Origin: Rhodobacteraceae bacterium UBA3069
GTDB taxonomy: Bacteria; Pseudomonadota; Alphaproteobacteria; Rhodobacterales; Rhodobacteraceae
Reading direction: 5' to 3'
Assembly (NCBI GenBank): GCA_002366795.1
Contig: DFBX01000056.1
Span: 1 to 56,595 of the forward strand
Length of the DNA stretch: 56,595 bases
The notes beneath the pieces are model-generated. The model was given only the letters and a program-made list of their open reading frames with translations. It made no database searches and had not been told where the DNA came from. This document shows positions 51,045-56,595 of this stretch, piece after piece. Every line of letters starts with the position of its first letter. The stretch's first letter is position 1. The position numbers were made by a program, and so were the translations under genes.

Positions 51045-51707
51045 ATGAGTGGCTTCGGAGATTTTGAATCACAACGGACCATGATGGTGAACCGGATACA
51101 CGCGCGCCACGCGATGTTGGTAGACGAATACCGCCATGTGGTCGCCGACAGTTCGGTATTGCATCTGGGGGCCGAGGACGGGCGCTGGTGCTACACGTTC
51201 GCATCGGCCGGCGCATTGCAGGTGGTCGGGGTCGAGGCAAGCGCCGAACTTGTGCGCCGGTTCGAAAGATACCCCGATGTTGGCCTGCGCGAGCGGATCG
51301 AATTGCGCTGCGCCGGATACTTGGAGGAGGTGGAGGCCGAGGTTGCCGCCAATCGCCGTTACGACGTGGTTGCCCTTTTCGACGTGCTGGAGGAGGTGGC
51401 TGACCCGGCCCGCCTGATCGCCGCCGTGGCGCGGCTGAAACCGCGCCTTGTGATTATCGACGGGGAGTTCGTCATCACGGAAGAGCCCGTTATCCGGCGG
51501 GTCTCGACTGCCAATTATTCCGGCCTTCGCAATCTGCCCAGCCCCTCGGCCCTGGAAGCAATGGGTGATGCCGCAAGGATGGAAGTAGACTGGCTTGATT
51601 GGACCCGCATCCCCGAAGACGGGCGCATCGGCCTGTCCGATTATTACCGAACCGAAGGGCGCAAACGCGCCAGCGCTATCATGATGCCGCTTGCCCTGAA
51701 CAGCTGA
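51045..51707 (+). CDS. SAM-dependent methyltransferase-like protein
   Basis: A 220-residue protein with a class I methyltransferase outline. Motif I reads SVLHLGAEDGRWCY (VLDLGxGxG position), the acidic end of strand 2 VVGVEASAEL, and motif II-like YDVVALFDVLEEVADPARLI. Cys replaces some usual loop residues. The C-terminal part (150-220, with SDYYRTEGRKRASAI) is unassigned. No substrate can be read. It is divergent from aat and convergent with accC across a palindromic terminator. Confidence 0.75.
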   Translation: MSGFGDFESQRTMMVNRIHARHAMLVDEYRHVVADSSVLHLGAEDGRWCYTFASAGALQVVGVEASAELVRRFERYPDVGLRERIELRCAGYLEEVEAEVAANRRYDVVALFDVLEEVADPARLIAAVARLKPRLVIIDGEFVITEEPVIRRVSTANYSGLRNLPSPSALEAMGDAARMEVDWLDWTRIPEDGRIGLSDYYRTEGRKRASAIMMPLALNS

Positions 51708-51715
51708 AACGAAAA

Positions 51716-51733
51716 CGGGCCCCAAAGGGCCCG
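51716..51733. terminator. Bidirectional terminator between methyltransferase-like gene and accC
   Basis: CGGGCCC (51716-51722) and GGGCCCG (51727-51733) with A-rich flank, between convergent genes. Confidence 0.7.
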
Positions 51734-51756
51734 CCATGATCCGTCTATATAAAGAA

Positions 51757-53103
51757 TCAGCCGAATTTCGTTTCCAGCCAGTGTTCCAGCCAGTGGATAT
51801 TGTAATTGCCGCTGTGAATGTCTTCCTCTTGCAGCAGTGCGTGGAACAGCGGAATCGTGGTGTCGATGCCGTCCACGATCAGCTCGCCTAGGGCGCGGTT
51901 CAGGCGTGACAGTGCCTCGGCCCGGTCGCGGCCATGCACGATCAGTTTGCCGATCAGGCTGTCGTAATAGGGTGGGATCGAATAGCCGTCATACAGCGCC
52001 GAATCCATCCGCACGCCAAGCCCGCCGGGGGCATGAAAAGCGGTGATCTTGCCGGGGCAGGGCGAGAAGTTCGGCAGTTTCTCGGCGTTGATCCGCACCT
52101 CGATGGCGTGGCCGTTGATTTCCAGCTCGTCCTGCCCGAAAGACAGCGGCAGCCCCTCGGCCACGCGAATCTGTTCGCGGACAAGGTCCACGCCAAAGAT
52201 CGCCTCGGTCACAGGGTGTTCCACCTGCAAACGGGTGTTCATCTCGATGAAATAGAATTCACCGTTTTCATATAGGAACTCGATCGTGCCAGCGCTGGCG
52301 TAGTTGATCTTTGCCACGGCATCGGCACAGGTCTTGCCGATGGCGGCGCGTTCTTCGGGGGTGATACAGGGGCCGGGGGCCTCTTCGAAAACTTTCTGGT
52401 GGCGACGTTGCAGAGAGCAGTCGCGCTCGCCCAGATGCACGGCCTTGCCCTTGCCGTCGCCGAACACCTGGATCTCGATGTGGCGCGGCGTGGTCAGGTA
52501 TTTCTCGATATAGACCTCGTCATTGCCAAAGGCTGCCTTCGATTCCGAGCGGGCGGTTTGAAAGGCACTGGCCATGTCGGCAGCGGTTTGCGCCACTTTC
52601 ATGCCACGCCCGCCACCACCGGCGGTGGCCTTGACGATCACGGGATAGCCGATTTCGGCCCCGAGTTTCTGTGCGGTTTCAAGGTCCGGCACACCGCCGC
52701 CCGATCCGGGTACGCAGGGCACGCCAAGCGCCTTCATCGTGTCAATGGCGGTGATTTTGTCGCCCATGACGCGGATGTGTTCGGCAGTCGGGCCAATGAA
52801 GGTCAGCCCGTGATCTTCGACGATCTGCACAAAATTCGCGTTCTCGGACAGGAAACCATAGCCGGGGTGGATGGCCTGTGCGCCAGTCACTTCGCATGCC
52901 GCGATAATCGCCGGGATCGACAGGTAGCTGTCGGCCCCCGCGTTCGGCCCGATGCAGACGGATTCGTCAGCCATGCGCACATGCATTGCATCTGCATCGG
53001 CAGTGGAATGCACGGCAACGGTCTGGATGCCCATTTCGCGGGCGGCGCGGATCACGCGCAGGGCGATCTCGCCCCGGTTGGCAATCAGTATCTTGTCGAA
53101 CAT
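51757..53103 (-). CDS. accC: Biotin carboxylase subunit of acetyl-CoA carboxylase
   Basis: The 448-residue ATP-grasp enzyme that carboxylates biotin on AccB. It begins MFDKILIANRGEIALRVIRA; the glycine-rich lid is KATAGGGGRGMKVAQ and the catalytic region IEMNTRLQVEHPVTE. Length is standard. It lies nine bases downstream of accB on the same strand, so they form the accBC operon for malonyl-CoA supply. Confidence 0.98.
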   Translation of the reverse strand: MFDKILIANRGEIALRVIRAAREMGIQTVAVHSTADADAMHVRMADESVCIGPNAGADSYLSIPAIIAACEVTGAQAIHPGYGFLSENANFVQIVEDHGLTFIGPTAEHIRVMGDKITAIDTMKALGVPCVPGSGGGVPDLETAQKLGAEIGYPVIVKATAGGGGRGMKVAQTAADMASAFQTARSESKAAFGNDEVYIEKYLTTPRHIEIQVFGDGKGKAVHLGERDCSLQRRHQKVFEEAPGPCITPEERAAIGKTCADAVAKINYASAGTIEFLYENGEFYFIEMNTRLQVEHPVTEAIFGVDLVREQIRVAEGLPLSFGQDELEINGHAIEVRINAEKLPNFSPCPGKITAFHAPGGLGVRMDSALYDGYSIPPYYDSLIGKLIVHGRDRAEALSRLNRALGELIVDGIDTTIPLFHALLQEEDIHSGNYNIHWLEHWLETKFG

Positions 53104-53112
53104 ATCCGTCCC

Positions 53113-53598
53113 TTACTCGATGATGACGAGGGGCGCGCCGTACTCGACCGCTGCGCCGTCTTCGACGAGGATGCGTTTCACCGTCCCAGCCTTTGGCGCG
53201 GGGATGTGGTTCATGGTTTTCATCGCCTCGATGATCAGGATGGTGTCACCCTCTTTGACCTGTGCGCCTACGGTCACAAAGGGCGGCGCGCCGGGTTCGG
53301 GCTGCATGTAGACCGTGCCGACCATGGGCGATGTCACCGCGCCGGGATGGTCAGCGGGATCGGCGCTTTCGGCGGCGGGGGCGGGCGCTGCGGCGGGTGC
53401 CGCGGCTGCGGGGGCCGCTGCGGGCGCGGCGTATTGCACCGGCGCGGGGGCCTGCATGGCGCGGCTGACGCGCACGTTCAGGCTGTCGGCCTCGCCGTAT
53501 TCGCGCATCACTTCCAGCTCGGTCAGCTCGTTTTCCCGAAGGAGCTTTGCCAGGGCCTCGATGAAGGCCACATCCGCATCATGGTTCTTTTTCGTCAT
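53113..53598 (-). CDS. accB: Biotin carboxyl carrier protein of acetyl-CoA carboxylase
   Basis: A 161-residue carrier. Residues 1-48 form the N-terminal helix/strand region, 50-80 an Ala/Pro-rich flexible linker, and 85-160 the biotinyl domain with Lys127 in EAMKTMNHIPA, the biotinylation site (the more usual form is EAMKMMN). Together with accC it starts fatty-acid synthesis. Confidence 0.97.
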   Translation of the reverse strand: MTKKNHDADVAFIEALAKLLRENELTELEVMREYGEADSLNVRVSRAMQAPAPVQYAAPAAAPAAAAPAAAPAPAAESADPADHPGAVTSPMVGTVYMQPEPGAPPFVTVGAQVKEGDTILIIEAMKTMNHIPAPKAGTVKRILVEDGAAVEYGAPLVIIE

Positions 53599-53778
53599 GT
53601 TATCCTCGACCGGTTCTGCCAGGGGCGCGTGGGTGAACCCCGATCACGCCTGCAAATCTGCACCGCTTTTAGCCTATCAAGGCCCCACGCGAAAGCAGCG
53701 TTTTCCATGTGCAAGAAAGCGGCTATCGACATGGAAATCGAGGGGAAAAGCCGCCCGGTCGCGGCAAAACCTGCGGCG

Positions 53779-54336
53779 CTACAGCGGCATGCCCGACAGT
53801 TTCGCCACCAGTTCGGCCAATTTGCGAGCCTGGAACTTTTCCAGAAGCCGCGCGCGATATGCCTCGACCGTGCGAAAGGACAGCGACAGCTCCTTGCCGA
53901 TTTCCTTCGAGGTCAAGCCACGACAGGTCAGGATCGCGACCTGCCGTTCGCGCGTGGTCAGGCTGACGATGGGGCGATCCTCGGACAGGTCGGCAAACGA
54001 CCAGATGCCACGGCGAAACGGGGCTTCGGGGGTGACCGATTGCCCGCGCACACGGCACCAGAACAGCTCGCTACTGGCGCGGCGCATCACGCGCTCGTCC
54101 GAATAGCGGCCGGTTTTGCGCATCTGCGCAAGGCTGCGCTGCCCGATGCGTTCGTAATCTTCGGGTGAGGGGTAGAAATTGGCCAGCGGCGTGCAGGCGT
54201 AATCGGCCATCTGCCCGCCGAACATCGCCGCGAACTGCCGGTTACAGCCGTGAATCACCCGGTTTTCTAGGATGCATAGCCCGATGGGCGCGTGTTCAAA
54301 GGCGATGTCGCTTAGCTCCATCCCAGTGTCATGCAA
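53779..54336 (-). CDS. PAS-LuxR family transcriptional regulator
   Basis: A 185-residue regulator with an N-terminal PAS-like sensor (about 5-115: IAFEHAPIGLCILENR, YERIGQRSLAQMRKTGRY) and a C-terminal LuxR/FixJ HTH (125-180: LTTRERQVAILTCRGLTSKE, RTVEAYRARLLEKF). It lacks a receiver domain, so it probably senses a small molecule or redox state directly. It is divergent from the AMP-forming ligase gene, a possible target. About 180 bases toward accB hold no gene. Confidence 0.9.
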   Translation of the reverse strand: MHDTGMELSDIAFEHAPIGLCILENRVIHGCNRQFAAMFGGQMADYACTPLANFYPSPEDYERIGQRSLAQMRKTGRYSDERVMRRASSELFWCRVRGQSVTPEAPFRRGIWSFADLSEDRPIVSLTTRERQVAILTCRGLTSKEIGKELSLSFRTVEAYRARLLEKFQARKLAELVAKLSGMPL

Positions 54337-54431
54337 CGAAATCGCATGGGGCGGAAGGGGGCGGTGCCGTATTTCTACTCATTGCACATGGCGCGGGCGG
54401 GTGGTTTTGTACCCCGCGGGAGGAGACAACG

Positions 54432-55949
54432 ATGAACCTGGCACATTGGCTGCACCGCGCGGCCGAGGCCGGACCGACACGTCCGGCATTGTTCAACGGC
54501 ACCGAACAGGTCGCCGATTATGGCGCATTCGCCGCGCAGGCGGCGGCGGTTGGCGGCTGGCTGCGCGCCCAAGGCATCGGGCCGGGGGATCGGGTTGGCC
54601 TGTTCCTCAAGAGCCGGCCCGAATATCTGGTGGCCCTGTTCGGCTGTTGGGTGGCGGGCGCGGCGGCCGTTCCGATCAATGCCAAGCTGCACGGGCGCGA
54701 GGCGGCATGGATTCTTTCGGATGCGGGCGCGCGGATATGCTTTACCTCGCCCGGCCCGCATGAGGGCCTGGCCGGGACCGACACGGCGGTATCCCTGATA
54801 AGTGTGGAAAGCGCCGATTTCGCCGCCGCCTTGAATGCGGGGCCAGCCATGATTGCGGACCGTGCGCCCGATGATCTGGCATGGCTTTTCTATACATCAG
54901 GCACGACGGGGCGGCCCAAGGGTGTGATCATCACCCACCGGATGCTGGCCACGATGGCCTTTAGCTATTTCACTGATGTCGAACCGGTCACGCCCGAAGA
55001 TGCCACGCTTTACGCTGCCCCGATGAGCCATGGCGCGGGGCTGTATTCCCTGATGCATGTGCTGAAAGGCGCGCGCCATATCCATCCGCCCTCGGGCGGG
55101 TTCGACGAAGCCGAGATTTTCGAACTGGCCCGCCATCATGGCCGGATTCAGATGTTCGCCGCCCCTACAATGGTCAAGCGCATGGTGCAGGTCGCCAAGG
55201 CAACTGGCGAAAAAGGCGCGGGGTTGCGCTCGATCATCTACGCGGGCGGGCCGATGTATCAGGCCGATATCATCGAGGCGGTCGAACATTTTGGCCCTGT
55301 TTTCATACAGATATATGGGCAGGGCGAATGCCCCATGGGGATCACGGCGTTGTCCCGGCATGATGTGGCCGACCGCGCCCACCCCCGTTGGCTGCCGCGC
55401 CTAGCCTCGGTCGGGCGGGCGCAGGCCCCGATCGAGCTGCGCATCGGCGATGCCAATGGCAACCCGCTGCCCATGGGCGAGGTGGGCGAGGTCATGGCGC
55501 GCGGTGATACTGTGATGCCCGGATATTGGCAGAACCCGGCGGCGAGCGCGGCGACCCTTGCGGGCGGCTGGCTGCGCACCGGGGATATGGGCAGCCTGGA
55601 TGCCGATGGCTACCTGACACTAAGCGACCGCTCCAAGGATTTGATCATCTCGGGCGGGACGAACATCTACCCGCGCGAGGTGGAAGAGGTGTTGCTGACC
55701 CATCCTGCCGTGGCCGAGGCGTCGGTCGTGGGCCGCCCGCACCCTGAATGGGGCGAGGATGTCGTCGCCTTCATCGTGTTGGCTGACGGTGCGACAGCAT
55801 GCAAAGCGGATCTGGATGCCCACTGCCTGTCACAAATCGCGCGGTTCAAACGGCCCAAGGATTATGTGTTCGTGTCGGACTTGCCCAAGAACAATTACGG
55901 CAAGGTGCTGAAAACGGAATTACGCTCCAGGTTCGGCGAGGGCGCATAG
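54432..55949 (+). CDS. AMP-dependent acyl-CoA synthetase/ligase
   Basis: A 505-residue ANL-superfamily ligase that activates a carboxylate through an acyl-adenylate to the CoA thioester. The P-loop is FYTSGTTGRPKGVI (about 153-166), followed by IYGQGECPMG and WLRTGDMGSLDADG; the catalytic C-terminal Lys is in NNYGKVLKTEL. The substrate cannot be read with certainty; fatty, aromatic or malonate acids are options. The ATG follows GGGAGGAGACAACG. The divergent PAS-LuxR regulator may control it. Confidence 0.92.
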   Translation: MNLAHWLHRAAEAGPTRPALFNGTEQVADYGAFAAQAAAVGGWLRAQGIGPGDRVGLFLKSRPEYLVALFGCWVAGAAAVPINAKLHGREAAWILSDAGARICFTSPGPHEGLAGTDTAVSLISVESADFAAALNAGPAMIADRAPDDLAWLFYTSGTTGRPKGVIITHRMLATMAFSYFTDVEPVTPEDATLYAAPMSHGAGLYSLMHVLKGARHIHPPSGGFDEAEIFELARHHGRIQMFAAPTMVKRMVQVAKATGEKGAGLRSIIYAGGPMYQADIIEAVEHFGPVFIQIYGQGECPMGITALSRHDVADRAHPRWLPRLASVGRAQAPIELRIGDANGNPLPMGEVGEVMARGDTVMPGYWQNPAASAATLAGGWLRTGDMGSLDADGYLTLSDRSKDLIISGGTNIYPREVEEVLLTHPAVAEASVVGRPHPEWGEDVVAFIVLADGATACKADLDAHCLSQIARFKRPKDYVFVSDLPKNNYGKVLKTELRSRFGEGA

Positions 55950-55952
55950 AAA

Positions 55953-55981
55953 AAAGGGCCGCGCCAGTGGCACGGCCCTTT
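55953..55981. terminator. Intrinsic terminator after acyl-CoA ligase gene
   Basis: AAAGGGCCG (55953-55961) and CGGCCCTTT (55973-55981) form a 9-bp stem between convergent genes. Confidence 0.85.
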
Positions 55982-56001
55982 GCAGCGTGTTTTCGAAACC
56001 G

Positions 56002-56280
56002 TTACGGGCAGGGCGCGGTGTAATAGGTGCCGTCGCCGCGCGCATAGGCGCAATCGTTGGTGGATTGATTACGCGCAACCATGGTGCCAGCAGCTGCGCC
56101 CGCCAGCGCGGCGATGATAGTCCAGTTGTCGTTGGAACCCAAAGCTTTCGCGGTCAGCAGGCCCGCCGTGGCGCCGAAAACGCCCCCGGCGACGGCATTC
56201 TGGTCTGCGGTGGTCATACCGGTGCAGCCCGCAGTGCCAAGGGCGGCAATACTGGCAAGGGTTATTGCGATCTTGTGCAT
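56002..56280 (-). CDS. Small glycine-zipper lipoprotein
   Basis: A 92-residue exported protein. The ATG at 56280 follows CAGGAGTTTCAC and opens a signal peptide with a lipobox-like TAGC (Cys19). A glycine-rich segment (GGVFGATAGLL, ALAGAAAGTMV) is a two-helix glycine zipper as found in outer-membrane lipoproteins of the 17-kDa/SlyB type. Two further Cys lie near the C-terminus (DCAYARG, TAPCP). Function unknown. Confidence 0.8.
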   Translation of the reverse strand: MHKIAITLASIAALGTAGCTGMTTADQNAVAGGVFGATAGLLTAKALGSNDNWTIIAALAGAAAGTMVARNQSTNDCAYARGDGTYYTAPCP

Positions 56281-56524
56281 GTGAAACTCCTGTCTGTGAC
56301 GCAGGCCGGGCCTGCGTATGTTCAAACCGCGCTGTGTCGTGATCCGGCGCGGCTGCCCGTTTCTGTGGGGCTACGGGTGATTAACGCGCAAGACGCCCCG
56401 CTGTTCCATGCGAAAAATCAAATCGTGACGGCAAGATGTGTCATGCGCCGTTTCCGGCTTAAAAACGCGCTTGCGAATGGCTGGTTTCCGCCGCTGTCGC
56501 ATTGATGGGCCGGCAAAAAGAAAC
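56281..56524. other. Intergenic stretch, nothing recognised
   Basis: Between the lipoprotein start and the right-end hairpin I see no convincing gene, RNA or repeat. It presumably holds the lipoprotein promoter. Confidence 0.5.
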
Positions 56525-56543
56525 GCGCCCCGTGGGGCGCGCT
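56525..56543 (-). terminator. Intrinsic terminator near right edge
   Basis: GCGCCCC/GGGGCGC hairpin with a GT loop, extended by GC pairs; read on the minus strand it is followed by TTTCTTTTT. It fits a minus-strand gene entering from the right. Confidence 0.7.
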
Positions 56544-56573
56544 TTCGATTTTTCAGATGGGGGGAGCAGAGGC

Positions 56574-56595
56574 TCAGCCCCTGTTCATGCGGTTT
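56574..56595 (-). CDS. Possible 3' end of a minus-strand gene cut by the window edge
   Basis: A TGA stop on the minus strand (56574-56576) is preceded by codons reading NRMNRG up to the window end, and a minus-strand terminator lies 30 bases downstream. Too short to identify. Confidence 0.25.

Noticed and set aside
1..56595. Search by eye for CRISPR arrays, insertion sequences, integrases, att sites, prophage genes and riboswitches.
   Set aside because: No regularly spaced repeats, transposase or integrase motifs, target duplications or recognisable riboswitch cores were found.

Overview
The window reads as a chromosome segment of an alphaproteobacterium of the order Rhodobacterales (Roseobacter/Paracoccus relatives). 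The signs are high GC with strong Shine-Dalgarno sequences, the gene order glyQ-DUF6446-glyS-PPDK-like, a stand-alone ctaD beside a c550-type cytochrome, a Hint-domain secreted protein, an NDUFA12 homologue, and above all a complete sox cluster in the Paracoccus order. I found no insertion sequence, integrase, phage gene, rRNA or CRISPR array. One tRNA is present.

Layout. 1-16 kb: housekeeping genes including folE2, trkH, a degenerate trypsin-like secreted protein, glyQ/glyS, a PPDK-like protein, a SleB-type cell-wall hydrolase, and the folate/cell-wall run folB-folP-glmM. 16-27 kb: ilvC divergent from a tandem Lrp/AsnC pair, then a Hint protein, an aminotransferase, a UbiH-type hydroxylase, a GntR regulator, a large family 2 glycosyltransferase and carA. 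27-33 kb: the respiratory genes ctaD and cytochrome c, lipB, a lipid kinase, a phosphoesterase and tRNA-Leu(GAG). 33-46.7 kb: an acyl-CoA dehydrogenase followed by the sox cluster. 46.9-56.6 kb: clpP, clpX, ndufa12, mlaD, DUF2155, aat, accC/accB, a PAS-LuxR regulator, an AMP-forming ligase and a small lipoprotein.

The sox cluster is the physiological centre. On the minus strand, soxS-soxR-soxT encode a periplasmic thioredoxin, an ArsR-type persulfide-sensing repressor and a YeeE/YedE sulfur transporter. Divergently, soxV-W-X-Y-Z-A-B-C-D and then soxE-F encode the reductant supply, the SoxAX/SoxYZ carrier chemistry, the SoxB thiosulfohydrolase, the SoxCD sulfane dehydrogenase, and an SoxEF pair that resembles flavocytochrome c sulfide dehydrogenase. 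Electrons would plausibly pass through the c550-type cytochrome to the aa3 oxidase encoded 7-10 kb upstream.

Regulatory structure not explained by the genes alone: two perfect 20-bp palindromes AAATTC-N8-GAATTT before soxX and before soxC, with a degenerate relative between soxS and soxV; U-tract-free hairpins on both sides of soxA; a strong intrinsic terminator after soxD; and a second terminator-like hairpin inside the signal-peptide codons of soxE. Together they suggest that the cluster is split into separately tuned segments (VW, XYZ, A, B, CD, EF) with one repressor. Other notable items are the loss of catalytic residues in the trypsin-like protein and in the nucleotide-binding domain of the PPDK homologue, a GT2 enzyme with an MshEN-like N-terminal domain, and an EF-hand loop placed just before a Hint domain.
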